Assembly: GCA_964606695.1 (NCBI GenBank)
Contig: CAZSHG010000015.1
Location: 1 to 64,000, forward strand
Origin: CAZSHG01 sp964606695 [NCBI: uncultured bacterium]
GTDB taxonomy: Bacteria; UBP14; UBA6098
Length of the DNA: 64,000 nucleotides
Reading direction: 5' to 3'
This document shows, in pieces, positions 50,952 to 60,648 of the stretch (position 1 is its first letter; each line of letters opens with the position of its first letter). The notes beneath the pieces are model-generated. The model saw only the letters and a list, made by a program, of their open reading frames with translations. It was not told where the DNA came from and searched no databases. Position numbers and translations under genes: made by a program.

Positions 50952-53900
50952 ATGGCACGGCAAATTTATACAAAGATAGCCACTCTAATGATAGTGGCTG
51001 TTCTTATTCCCGCCACATTCGCCAGCCTGACGGAGATTCCCACGGATGTTACCCAGTCCGATCCCCTCTCTGCATACGGTTTTGCCGCATGGCAGGCTTA
51101 TATCAGCTGGGGCGAAAGGGGAAGCTACGATCCATCGCTGGCTACTGAATATGGCGAGATCCCGATTATATGGTCGATGGGCGGGGATTTTCTATTCCCC
51201 GACACGCTGAATGCGTCCCGACCATTCGATCATGCGAACGTCGGTTCGTTTAGTTCGTCAACCTATCCTCAGAATTACTGCGTATCACTGCCCGGAGATG
51301 AGTCCGTGGCCATAATCAAGAGCAGTGTTACGGACGTTCTCGGGGTAAGTTCGACTTGGCAATATGCCTATTTCGTCGATCTCTTCAATCGCTTCCCCGA
51401 CGCGGAAGGTCTGGTTAAGTCTTTCGTAGATTCGACGATAGCGTCATATTCCGATTTCTCATGGCGAACTAAACTTATCGTTATACCGGCGTTCGAAACA
51501 TACCCGGATACGATGAGCGTCTTTATGGACGAGATGGTCGCGCGTTATCCCGATGTCGGCACCGCACTTATCGATTTTCTCAATGCCGGCGGGACCATTT
51601 ATTGCGAGGGCACCGGTTCTTATCTGCTCGAAGCTTACGGCATCCTGCCTTCAGGGAGCATCAATCTTGACGATCCCGTCGAAGGCACTGTTACCGGCTT
51701 CTGCGACGTTGACGTCATTGATCCGACACATCCGATGGGATTCGACAACGGTTCGCCCGGAATCTACACTGTCCTTGGCCCCACAATCAATATCCCCGGC
51801 ATGGATACGATTCTCGCGATTGCGTCCAGCTGGGATCCCTCCGATATAGGCAAACCACTTGTCGCCGAAGTAGCTATCGGCGGTGGTCGAGTCCTGGTTA
51901 ACGCGGGAATGCCCACCACTGGAGCATTAATCACGGACGACGAACAGCAATGGGAATGGACGATGAACGCTATTCTCTCGGCATTCTCGAACAAGGTCAT
52001 GAACGTCCGAAGTGTCTTCACCGACGTCGATATCGATTCCTCGGACGTCGCACCGATTGCTCTCCCTGTGAACGAAGCACACACGTTCGAAGTTACGCTT
52101 CGAGTTCGGAATTTATGGAACGTCCCAATCGATAACGTTAGCGTTGTCGAGGAGCTAAAAACATTTTATAATTACGAAGGCACAGTTACCGGCCCTTCGC
52201 CCAGCGTTTCCTATCCTTATCTTACCTATGATATAGGGACGATTCCGGCGGGTGGCGAGGTTATTATCACCTACCAGCTTTCCACTCCCGTTGCAGATGA
52301 TGCGGCCTGGGAAGACCTCGACGACTACCTCTTCGACCGGAATAAGGGACTCGGTTATGTCTCGTCCAGCATCCTATATTATACCGACCCGGACGACGAC
52401 GTTCTCCGTTCTTCCTACAGGAACAGCATTCGCGTGCGATACCTTTTCGAGGCCGAAATCTGGGCGGACACCGACCTGAATTGGAAGAACATACTGGGCG
52501 AATATTTCCAGCCTTTCAAGATGTTCACGATCTTCGAAAACAAGGAACGCACGTCGGCGTTGCATACGAAGTATGTCCAATACATCCCGCTGGATGTGCC
52601 CATCTACTGGGTCGATCCGATGACGGTGCCGATAATTCGCACGCCGGGGGGCAAATTCGTGGACGTCCTTCGCGGCGACTGGGACACGAATATGAACGGC
52701 GAAGTCGATCCGGGCGAAATTTTTCGCGATCTCGACGGCGACGGCGACCCCGATGCATGGCTCGACGTTACAACGATGCACCCGCAACCGGACGATTACG
52801 GTTCATTTACAATCGAGGAAATCTACTGGCTCAATCCCTGGAGCGATGAATACGAGGACATCGATCACGACGGCATACGCCCGGTGGATTCTGACGGCGA
52901 CGGCGTTTTCGAGATCGAGGACCCGGACGATAAAATCCGCGCGATTCGTTGCGAATGGACACACAACCTGGACCCCTTCCCCGGTTACGGTTGGTTCGAT
53001 CCTTACGCGAGCTGGGAACTCTGGATAGACCCTCCGCCGCTGGTAGGTATGGCGCTTGGAGCCGCAGAAGCCGCGGGAAGCCTGCTTGTCGATGTTGATA
53101 CGATACCGGAAATTGGCGATGAACCCTACTACTACGATAACTGGGAACACTGGATGGAAGTCGATACCGTAACAGATGAAATCGTCTGGAAGCGCCTTGT
53201 TTACGTCCATTTCGGCGCGTATGAGGGCTTCGTTTTCCTGGACGACGGCGAAACTGTCCCCGACCCGGACGCAATCGACGTCGGCCACGTGCCCTGGCCG
53301 AGACGCGAATATATCGCGGTTATGAACCTCGGCGGCCACGAACCGACAATGACCGAACCGCAGTGCGATTCAAGCAACTATAGCTGGATAGAATACGAAA
53401 CCATCTGGGGCAAGGATAAGAAGACGCCGATTCGCGTCAGCTATACATATTACACACCATTGCCTAACCCGTTACAATTCGAATACATCAGTTGCACATA
53501 TAAAATCACCGACGCAACGACCGGCGCGGAAATGCAGTATCTTCCCAAATACGGCGAAGCTGATATAGATTTCGAACTCTGCGCCAGCACCGAATATTCG
53601 CGCTATTGGCTGAAGAACGTCGGACAGGATCATGGACAATTCATATTTGATTATGATAGCGAAGGCTCTGGTTGGGAAAGATTCTCCGCCGCCCCAGATG
53701 GCTATGGCGACGGCGTCGTCGGTTACATGGTGCATGAAATCCCCAAGGGCATCGGCGGTTACGAAATCGACCTTCCGCGCGATGGCGGAGGAGCTATCGA
53801 TATAGACGCACTTGTCGATGGCTTCATGCCCTATATGATCGGCTTCCCCGACGTTGGCGAAGAAATTGTCGTGTATGAATATCCCTTTAAGTGGGAAATT

Positions 53901-56603
53901 CTGATACCGCAAATACTCATTCCACCCGCTCTCGACGATGATAACTTCGACGGCGAGGACGACTGGGACGACGATTTCGGTGACAGGTTCGTTTCCGGAA
54001 CTGGTTATCTTCATGATCTCTGGCCACCCATGAACGGCGAGGACGCCGAGGACACATTCGCGGTGAATCCCTGGGACATCACAACTCCAATCGAAGGCGA
54101 TTTGGCCGAACCTCACGAAGGATGGTGTCCCGGTGCTGACAGCTCTTACGGCGACGACCTCTGTGAACACCTCGGCGAAACACGCCTGAAAGTCCATGTC
54201 AAATACACCGGCAATGGCTACGAAGGCCCAGCGGAAATCAACAAGGGCGTATGGTTGGTCAACGAGGAAATCTTCGGCGGCTCGCCCTGGGTGCAATGGT
54301 CGCACGCGCAATTCGCTTTCGCAAAGGGGCACAGCATAGGATTCGCTTCCCGAAGCGCGACACCGTCTGTCATCCCGCTTCACCCCGATACCGTCCTCAT
54401 GCGATGGCGCATCGCCGAATGGGATGAGCCTAAAGAATTCGACATCGATTACGATCCATACCTCGACGGCACCGGCTACGGCAAAATATCGCTGACCACA
54501 CACGTCGGCGGGCGCGAACCGGCAAGCCTTTTCGAGCCGGACGCCTACTGGATGGCTCGAATCGACCCGGACGACGAAGCGGTTACCGTAACCGCCCTTC
54601 CCTGGGTAACCCCGGATGACACGATACTCTCCGCCGAGGGCTATCCCAGGACAGAAACTGGCTCCTTCCTGCAGTTCATTGTCGAGGTCGATAACAATTC
54701 GGGCGACCACTGGTATAACACAACCGTAGCGCCGAACATCGCAGGTCTCCCCGGATGCGAACCCTTCCTCTGCTATGGCTGTTATCCGCGCCCCTTCGTC
54801 CCGCAACATGTGGAATTCGATTCTACGGGCGAACCGATCGTAACTTCCGGCGACGATCCACGAAGCTTCACTGCTGGTTGGCGTTTCAATCCATCCGCGG
54901 ACGAAGTCCTCTTCCAGGTCGGCGAAGTTGACGGCAGTATCGCGATTCCGGAGATACAATCCTCCCGTAGAGGATATTTCATCTGGCATCTGCAGATCGA
55001 TCCGAGCCTGCCGGTCGGCGTTTACGAGATTCCACTCAAGCTCTCCGCATTATCACGCCACTACGACGAATCAGGCCCCGGAACTCCCGTATCGGTCGAT
55101 GTCCCGCCCGCGAAATTCGCTATAGTCGAACGCGACGGAGCAACGATTGTCGAGCCGGCATACCTGATAAGCGCGGAAGCCGAACTCACCGACTTCGCAA
55201 CGGAATTCGAGGACTACGTCGGCATGTGGGATCCGTCCTCCGACGTCCGCTGGGGATACAGCCAGCCCACAATGGAGAACTGGGCAACGCTGTCGCCCGT
55301 CAGTGCGGCCGTAGTAGGCGAGGAACTCACTGCAACAATGCCCTCCGCGGTAGCATCGCCCTGGCCGCCCAGTATTTATGTCGATAATTTCTGGATTGGC
55401 GCCAAGGTCGATGTCGATCCGCCGTCGGCGAATGAAAGCCTGCCCCTCGATGAGGGCGCAATCGGCGGATACAACGACTTCATGGGAATCCCGCGAGAAT
55501 TCTCGACCTACCCGATTTACGTTGAGGCGCGCGGCGCGAAACTCAAGCTCTCCAAGAGCGTTACCGAGGTCAACGGCGTGGAGGTCGATTCCACCGGCTA
55601 CTTCTATCTGACTCAGGGCGACAACGACGTCCGAATCGAACTCGTCGCACAGAACATCGGAAACGACATCGCATACGATATCGCCATTCAGGGCGATGTC
55701 GGCGTGGATGCCACATTCATGGGCGCGGACAGCACGTATCCATTCACATACGATAGCGGCGCGAAAGTCGTATATTGGGCGGATTTCGCCCACATCCCGC
55801 CCGGTGCGGAAAGGCGAATCCCGGTCGATCTCGAGGTCAACGCATCCGGTTCCGAGGAAGTCCTCGAGCTGTTCTACGCCTTCGCGGTCGAGTTCACCGA
55901 GACCGACGAGAGCGGCGAAGTCCTGCCGGACGTCCGTTACCGCCCCTCCGACGACGACACCATCTTCTACGGCGTCGATCTATTCTTCAACGAGGGCGAT
56001 CTCGCCATCTCCGACCGCGACCCGGTCGTAGGCGATAACGTCAACCTGCAGGCAACAGTCCGCATCGACGGCAACACCACCGCGAAGAACGTCGTCGTGC
56101 GATTCTTCGAGGGTGAACAGCAAATCGGCACCGACCAGATCATCGCGGAAATGAACCCCGCAGACAGCTTCGCGACTGTTACGGTGCCATACGGCATCGA
56201 AAAGGACTACGCGACACTATACGCAATCGTCGATCCGGACAGCCTCCTCGGCGAACTCAAGGAGACCAACAACATCGTAACGCTCGAACTCGTTATCGGC
56301 AAAGGCGACCCGATTCGCCAGGTAGTGAACTTCCCGAACCCGTTCAAGGACTACACCGAGTTCACTTACATCCTCGGCGAACCTATGACCGACGTCTCGA
56401 TTAAGGTATTCACCGTGCGCGGAAGGCCGGTCAGGCATTTCGATATGTGTCCGAACAGCGTCGGTTACAACGCCCTCGGATGGGACGGCACCGACTCCCG
56501 CGGCGACCCCATCGCCAACGGAACATACATATACAAAGTCCTCGCCACCGACGAAAAGGGCGAGACGCACGAGGTGATCGAGCGCATTGTGCGCATGAGA
56601 TAG
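50952..56603 (+). CDS. Very large secreted surface protein with FlgD-like tail
   Basis: 1883 residues from the ATG at 50952, chosen because ggagg stands eight bases ahead (an upstream in-frame start adds nine polar residues). After the signal peptide (ARQIYTKIATLMIVAVLIPA) come a ~300-residue domain with DEMVARYPDVGTALIDFLNA (a glutamine-amidotransferase-like flavodoxin fold is possible), DUF11/CARDB-like beta modules (VTLRVRNLWNVPIDNVSVVE), acidic EF-hand-like repeats (DTNMNGEVDPGE, DLDGDGDPDA), and near residue 1710 a CARDB module (GDNVNLQATVRIDGNTTAKN). It ends in a FlgD/type IX-like tail (VVNFPNPFKDYTEFTYI ... NGTYIYKVLATDE). Calcium binding and surface display are likely; no enzyme site was recognised. 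Confidence 0.88.
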   Translation: MARQIYTKIATLMIVAVLIPATFASLTEIPTDVTQSDPLSAYGFAAWQAYISWGERGSYDPSLATEYGEIPIIWSMGGDFLFPDTLNASRPFDHANVGSFSSSTYPQNYCVSLPGDESVAIIKSSVTDVLGVSSTWQYAYFVDLFNRFPDAEGLVKSFVDSTIASYSDFSWRTKLIVIPAFETYPDTMSVFMDEMVARYPDVGTALIDFLNAGGTIYCEGTGSYLLEAYGILPSGSINLDDPVEGTVTGFCDVDVIDPTHPMGFDNGSPGIYTVLGPTINIPGMDTILAIASSWDPSDIGKPLVAEVAIGGGRVLVNAGMPTTGALITDDEQQWEWTMNAILSAFSNKVMNVRSVFTDVDIDSSDVAPIALPVNEAHTFEVTLRVRNLWNVPIDNVSVVEELKTFYNYEGTVTGPSPSVSYPYLTYDIGTIPAGGEVIITYQLSTPVADDAAWEDLDDYLFDRNKGLGYVSSSILYYTDPDDDVLRSSYRNSIRVRYLFEAEIWADTDLNWKNILGEYFQPFKMFTIFENKERTSALHTKYVQYIPLDVPIYWVDPMTVPIIRTPGGKFVDVLRGDWDTNMNGEVDPGEIFRDLDGDGDPDAWLDVTTMHPQPDDYGSFTIEEIYWLNPWSDEYEDIDHDGIRPVDSDGDGVFEIEDPDDKIRAIRCEWTHNLDPFPGYGWFDPYASWELWIDPPPLVGMALGAAEAAGSLLVDVDTIPEIGDEPYYYDNWEHWMEVDTVTDEIVWKRLVYVHFGAYEGFVFLDDGETVPDPDAIDVGHVPWPRREYIAVMNLGGHEPTMTEPQCDSSNYSWIEYETIWGKDKKTPIRVSYTYYTPLPNPLQFEYISCTYKITDATTGAEMQYLPKYGEADIDFELCASTEYSRYWLKNVGQDHGQFIFDYDSEGSGWERFSAAPDGYGDGVVGYMVHEIPKGIGGYEIDLPRDGGGAIDIDALVDGFMPYMIGFPDVGEEIVVYEYPFKWEILIPQILIPPALDDDNFDGEDDWDDDFGDRFVSGTGYLHDLWPPMNGEDAEDTFAVNPWDITTPIEGDLAEPHEGWCPGADSSYGDDLCEHLGETRLKVHVKYTGNGYEGPAEINKGVWLVNEEIFGGSPWVQWSHAQFAFAKGHSIGFASRSATPSVIPLHPDTVLMRWRIAEWDEPKEFDIDYDPYLDGTGYGKISLTTHVGGREPASLFEPDAYWMARIDPDDEAVTVTALPWVTPDDTILSAEGYPRTETGSFLQFIVEVDNNSGDHWYNTTVAPNIAGLPGCEPFLCYGCYPRPFVPQHVEFDSTGEPIVTSGDDPRSFTAGWRFNPSADEVLFQVGEVDGSIAIPEIQSSRRGYFIWHLQIDPSLPVGVYEIPLKLSALSRHYDESGPGTPVSVDVPPAKFAIVERDGATIVEPAYLISAEAELTDFATEFEDYVGMWDPSSDVRWGYSQPTMENWATLSPVSAAVVGEELTATMPSAVASPWPPSIYVDNFWIGAKVDVDPPSANESLPLDEGAIGGYNDFMGIPREFSTYPIYVEARGAKLKLSKSVTEVNGVEVDSTGYFYLTQGDNDVRIELVAQNIGNDIAYDIAIQGDVGVDATFMGADSTYPFTYDSGAKVVYWADFAHIPPGAERRIPVDLEVNASGSEEVLELFYAFAVEFTETDESGEVLPDVRYRPSDDDTIFYGVDLFFNEGDLAISDRDPVVGDNVNLQATVRIDGNTTAKNVVVRFFEGEQQIGTDQIIAEMNPADSFATVTVPYGIEKDYATLYAIVDPDSLLGELKETNNIVTLELVIGKGDPIRQVVNFPNPFKDYTEFTYILGEPMTDVSIKVFTVRGRPVRHFDMCPNSVGYNALGWDGTDSRGDPIANGTYIYKVLATDEKGETHEVIERIVRMR

Positions 56604-56633
56604 ATTCTCCCGTTACACACACTCCTCTGGAAA

Positions 56634-56660
56634 AAAGCCCGGGTTCCCCGCCCGGGCTTT
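56634..56660 (+). terminator. Terminator of the large surface protein gene
   Basis: GCCCGGG and CCCGGGC pair around TTCCCCG, followed by TTT and flanked on the left by A6, so it could serve both strands. Confidence 0.8.
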
Positions 56661-56702
56661 ACATTTAACCGTTAGTCGTTAGCTGTTGAATGTAGCCCAC
56701 CC

Positions 56703-56788
56703 CGTCATTGCGAGCGACCGTAGGGAGCGCGGCAATCTTTCTCTTTACCGTAAGAGATTGCTTCGTCATTACATTCCTCGCAATGACA
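56703..56788. repeat. Palindromic element with CATTGCGAG ends
   Basis: GTCATTGCGAG at the left and CTCGCAATGAC at the right are inverted, with inner gcaatctttctctt/aagagattgc arms. Related to family 4, here lying between genes. Confidence 0.75.
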
Positions 56789-56830
56789 GCGAAAACGAAT
56801 TCATCTGGCGACCCTCCCCTGCGCTTTTTG

Positions 56831-57255
56831 AAAACGATTTTTGTGTTCTTTAGGTTGATTTTAGGCTGGTTCGAGACGAGTTTCGCGTTGCGCGAGACGA
56901 ATCGCGGCTCCACCGGGCGGATTTTACCATTACTCAGGACGATTCGAGCATTGCTTCGGGCGGTTTGACCGTCGCCGAGGCCCGGTTGAGCGATCCTCGA
57001 ACCGGTTTTAGTATTGTTCTAGCCGATTCAAGCATTCCTCGACACGAGTTTAATCTAAGACTGAATAGAGGAATGCTAAGATTGGCTCCAGGAGCGCTAA
57101 GATTGGGTAGAGGAACGCTAAAATCGCCCAGAGGAACGCTAAACTTGACCAGAGGAATGCTAAAGTTGGGTAGAGGGAGGCTAAAATCGCCCAGAGGAAC
57201 GCTAAGATCGGGTAGAGGCACCCTAAAATCGACTGGAGGAAGCCGAAAATCGCGC
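56831..57255. repeat. 21-bp-period array D with mid-array inversion (11 + 9 units)
   Basis: The left half has eleven 21-base units in phase from 56831 to 57061, with consensus nnGnCGATTTTAGCATTCCTC (best in the units at 56936, 56999 and 57020; weaker at the outer end). The right half has nine units in phase from 57067 to 57255, with consensus AGAGGAACGCTAAAATCGCCC. The right unit is the reverse complement of the left one, and the two halves meet at a five-base joint. The array is thus a 425-bp imperfect palindrome. Frames on both strands are open in the right half (RGTLKSP on plus, FSVPLGD on minus). Confidence 0.9.
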
Positions 57256-57264
57256 GAGAGAAAT

Positions 57265-57470
57265 ACTGGATTCCCGATCAAGTCGGGAATGACAGGTGGA
57301 CGGTCGGGAATGACAAAATGTTGGGGCGGTGGGGGAATCGCCCTTTTGATTTAAGATTTAAGATTGAGGATTGGAGATTGCGAATGAATGGCAAAGGGCA
57401 AAACGGTAATAGCTGTCATTTCGAGGGAAGGTAGGCGGCGACGAGAAATCTCCATTGAGAAGGAGAATTG
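57265..57470. other. Repeat debris between array D and terminator
   Basis: tggattcccgatcaagtcgg and gtcgggaatgaca (57267-57315) form a direct and inverted set. Then gatttaagatttaagattga-type words follow, and a degenerate tgtcatttcgag...gagaaatctcc pair at 57415-57453. No gene. Confidence 0.55.
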
Positions 57471-57504
57471 AAAAAAGCCCGGCCATACAACGGTCGGGCT
57501 TTTC
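57471..57504 (-). terminator. Bidirectional terminator
   Basis: GCCCGGCC (57477-57484) and GGTCGGGC (57492-57499) pair with one G-T. A6 on the left and T4 on the right make it usable on both strands; on the minus strand it follows the DUF4870-like gene. Confidence 0.75.
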
Positions 57505-57524
57505 GATTGTTCGATGGATAAATC

Positions 57525-57926
57525 CTATTCCTGATTCGCGGGAGGAGGCGGTGGCGGCGGAGTCTGTTGAATAGAAGAATCATCCGTCGGTGCCCCGGTC
57601 GATTCGACCGGTTTAACCAGATTGAATTTGTATCCGAGTTTGCCGATAAGCGGTAGCGGCTGGACTTTGCCCGAAAAGCCGTTGATCAACCCTATTATCA
57701 GGCAAACAAGAATGAAGATGCTCCACAGGAACCATCCGATAAAGGGAATCACGGTCAGGAGGCTCGCGATGAGAAGCACCAGGCCCTGCTGGACGTGATA
57801 CATCACAAAACGGTTTTCCTTGCCCGTAAGAAAAGCGATGAGCAAACCGACCCAGGTGATATATGCCACGCCGGCCATACCCTTCCCGTCCTCGATTTCC
57901 TGTTGAGTAATGTTGAACTCGTTCAT
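57525..57926 (-). CDS. DUF4870/Tic20-like membrane protein
   Basis: 133 residues from the ATG at 57926, preceded by gaaaggag. Three to four membrane helices (AYITWVGLLIAFLTG, GLVLLIASLLTVIPFIGWFLW, IFILVCLIIGLINGF) surround the typical KENRFVMYHVQQGLVLL motif of this group. A Pro-rich tail (TPPPPPPPANQE) follows. The family is widespread and uncharacterised; resemblance to the Tic20 import component is distant. It is a single gene with its own terminator. Confidence 0.85.
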   Translation of the reverse strand: MNEFNITQQEIEDGKGMAGVAYITWVGLLIAFLTGKENRFVMYHVQQGLVLLIASLLTVIPFIGWFLWSIFILVCLIIGLINGFSGKVQPLPLIGKLGYKFNLVKPVESTGAPTDDSSIQQTPPPPPPPANQE

Positions 57927-58083
57927 TTTTCTCCTTTCGTTTTTTAACATCTCTTTAGACATAAGAAAAGCCCCAATCGACCTAATGTCAAGTAGAATTA
58001 GTTCGAGCCGAAAAATCATTTTTTTCGATTACAGTTGACATTCGGCCTTGCGCGGTTTAGTTTGGATATACCTGGAGGCAACG

Positions 58084-59487
58084 ATGATATTATCTCGGAA
58101 CACGAACAGAACGGCACGCAATTTACTTTTCCTGGGCGATATGCTTCTTATCGTCGGATCATTTGCCTTTGCCTGGTGGACTCGTTTCGATTCGGGTATT
58201 ATCCCACTGACCAAAGACTACCAACCATTCCGGCTTTACGAACTCCCGATTGTGATCGTCACCGGTATATGGCTGATCGCTTACGCCTGGCAGAAGCTTT
58301 TCCATATCGAATTCTCTCGCAAGTTGGGGCAGGAAATCGCGAAACTGCTCAAGGCGAATATCGCCTCGCTGGTGGTCGCGATGGCGCTGACCTTTCTCTA
58401 CCGCAATATCATGTTCAGCCGGTTGACACTGGGACTGGGCGTGTTCATCGCCTTCGTGACGACGGTGATTTACCATCGGCTGATGATGTGGTTCCTCACG
58501 CGGATGTTGCGTAAGGGGCGCGGCGTCGCGCGGAAGATCGTTATAGGCGACGGCGAACTGGCCGAGCGGACGGTAGCGGAGTTACTGGCCGATCCACTGA
58601 CCAACCGGGGGCTGGTGGGGCGTCTATGCACGGACGACTCGCCACAAAGAATCGGAGCACCGAGCGAATTGCGTCGCGTGCTTATCGAGGAGCGAATCGA
58701 CGAGGTTTTACTTGCGGAGACGGACGTGTCGGAGGCGGCGATACGGCGGATAATCTACGAGTGCCGCAAGGAGCGCGCGCTTTTCGAGATGGTGCCCAGT
58801 TTCCAGGGCCTTCTGCGCGGCGTCATCGAGATCGACGAGATCGGCGACCTGGGGACAATCGCCTTCCGCGACGTCGCCATGGCGAGCTGGCAGAGGTATG
58901 TCAAGCGCGGTATGGATCTGGTGGGCAGTGCAATCGGTCTTGTTATCCTCTCCCCTATATTCGCAACGATAGCAATCGCGATTAAACTGAACTCGAAAGG
59001 CCCGGTCTTTTTCACTCAGGAACGAATCGGCAAGAACGGCAGAAAATTCGACATGATAAAATTCCGGTCGATGTTCGTCGATGCGGAGGAACGCCTGCAG
59101 GATTTACTCGACAAAAACGAGGCCGAGGGCGCTGTGTTCAAGATCAAGGACGACCCGCGCGTGACCAGGGTAGGCAAATTTCTGCGACGCTTCTCGATAG
59201 ACGAACTGCCGCAGATAATCAACGTCTTTTTAGGGCAGATGTCGCTGGTGGGGCCGCGTCCGCCTCTGGAACGCGAACTGGCCGAATACGAAGGCTGGCA
59301 ACTCAAACGCGTGGACACGATACCCGGCATGACGGGCTTGTGGCAGGTATCCGGCCGTAGCGATCTCCCCTTCTCGGAGATGGTGCGCCTGGACATCTAC
59401 TACATCGAACACTGGAGCATCTGGTTGGACATCAAAATCCTCCTCAAAACCCTTCCCGCTGTGTTGTCGGGGCGCGGAGCGTATTAA
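58084..59487 (+). CDS. Polyprenyl glycosylphosphotransferase (sugar transferase)
   Basis: 467 residues from the ATG at 58084, which follows ggagg. Four or five N-terminal membrane helices, a Rossmann-like middle (RKIVIGDGELAERTVAELL) and the C-terminal bacterial sugar transferase domain (~265-467) make up the WbaP/exopolysaccharide type. The motifs GPVFFTQERIGKNGRKFDMI, KFRSM, DPRVTRVGKFLRRFSIDELP and VGPRPPLERE are intact. It moves a sugar-1-phosphate from a nucleotide sugar onto undecaprenyl phosphate, the first step in a surface polysaccharide or glycan. No other glycan genes follow, so its cluster is elsewhere. Confidence 0.95.
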   Translation: MILSRNTNRTARNLLFLGDMLLIVGSFAFAWWTRFDSGIIPLTKDYQPFRLYELPIVIVTGIWLIAYAWQKLFHIEFSRKLGQEIAKLLKANIASLVVAMALTFLYRNIMFSRLTLGLGVFIAFVTTVIYHRLMMWFLTRMLRKGRGVARKIVIGDGELAERTVAELLADPLTNRGLVGRLCTDDSPQRIGAPSELRRVLIEERIDEVLLAETDVSEAAIRRIIYECRKERALFEMVPSFQGLLRGVIEIDEIGDLGTIAFRDVAMASWQRYVKRGMDLVGSAIGLVILSPIFATIAIAIKLNSKGPVFFTQERIGKNGRKFDMIKFRSMFVDAEERLQDLLDKNEAEGAVFKIKDDPRVTRVGKFLRRFSIDELPQIINVFLGQMSLVGPRPPLERELAEYEGWQLKRVDTIPGMTGLWQVSGRSDLPFSEMVRLDIYYIEHWSIWLDIKILLKTLPAVLSGRGAY

Positions 59488-59672
59488 TCCCTTAAAAATC
59501 CCGCCACAACCCGCACCTATTCTCCAATCCCTTTTTACCGAATTAATTACTTGACACCGCCCTAATTAGCCCTTAAATTTATTATCGTCATGTATCAATA
59601 TTATCGAAAAATAAAAATCCGGCGACCACGCGTTGATTTAACGAATCCAAATTGTCGGAAAGGGGGGGTAAA

Positions 59673-60479
59673 ATGAAAAAGATCATAATTTTGACGTTAG
59701 TCCTGTTTCTCGTCCAGACGGCGACCGCTGAAATCTTATCTAACGATGACGGCACGCCCGAAGATTCCGCTCTGGCGGGCACGGCGGGATGGGAGATGGC
59801 CGAATGGTTCTACCCGCCCGAATACCCATGCACCCTCGTCGCGGTGATGTTCTACGCCACGAACACCAACCAGTTCCGCTGGAAGGTCTGGGACGACGAC
59901 GGCCCCCCCGGCCCTCCCGGAGAACCCCTGACCGTCTTCGCTTCGGGATACACAATCCCCGGCACTGCGATGGATTGGTGGACGATAAATCTCCCCACGC
60001 CCGTCATCATCCCCGACGGCGCGTTCTATATCGGATGGGAGGAGCTGACGCCGTCATACAGCAACGGATTCGACATGACCGACCCCGACCTCAATCAGGC
60101 CGCGTTCCATTACGAGTTCCTTGGCTCATGGTATTGGTCGCTGTTGTCAGATCCGATGCTGGAGATGTACGGGGATCTGATGATTAGAGCCGTCGTCGGT
60201 CAGGGGCTCAAGGTCGTCGAACACGGTGGAATCCCGGAAAAGCTCGACATCAACGTTTACCCCAACCCCTTCAATTCAGCTGTGAATATCTCCGCACCGG
60301 CCGGATCGGAAATAGGCATCTACGACTTATCGGGAAGAGAAATCGACCGAATCGCATCTCCCGAAGACATCCGCAATGCGGTCTGGACACCCGATGCCTT
60401 CCTGCCCTCGGGGATTTACCTCGTCCGAGTCGAGCATAACGACGCAACCTCGGCGAAATCCGTCGTTTATATGAAGTAA
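59673..60479 (+). CDS. Small secreted protein with sorting tail
   Basis: 268 residues from the ATG at 59673, which follows aaagggggggg; an upstream start would add seven residues. The signal peptide is MKKIIILTLVLFLVQTATA. The mature domain (~20-185) is a beta-sandwich rich in Pro, Trp and Tyr (WKVWDDDGPPGPPGEPLTVF, AFYIGWEELTPSYSNGFDM), of a type often seen once or twice in FCB surface proteins. The tail has NVYPNPFNSAVNISAP ... GIYDLSGREI ... PSGIYLVRVEH ... VVYMK and carries no inserted element. Function unknown. Confidence 0.85.
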   Translation: MKKIIILTLVLFLVQTATAEILSNDDGTPEDSALAGTAGWEMAEWFYPPEYPCTLVAVMFYATNTNQFRWKVWDDDGPPGPPGEPLTVFASGYTIPGTAMDWWTINLPTPVIIPDGAFYIGWEELTPSYSNGFDMTDPDLNQAAFHYEFLGSWYWSLLSDPMLEMYGDLMIRAVVGQGLKVVEHGGIPEKLDINVYPNPFNSAVNISAPAGSEIGIYDLSGREIDRIASPEDIRNAVWTPDAFLPSGIYLVRVEHNDATSAKSVVYMK

Positions 60480-60648
60480 TATTTCCACGCGCATCCGGCA
60501 CCGTGGGGCGTCCTTCAGCCGATGAATCGTCGGCCAGAAAATTCTTTACCTGTTTGACAAAAATCGCGTAATTGCCAGGCGACATCAACCCTGGTTTGCG
60601 TGTGTGTGGAACTAACATCTTACCCTCCTTGATTGGATTTTAACATTA

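Noticed and set aside
53472-54989. A 505-codon minus-strand frame in the large surface protein gene
   Set aside because: The plus-strand reading gives coherent domains with a signal peptide and tail; the antisense frame has neither.
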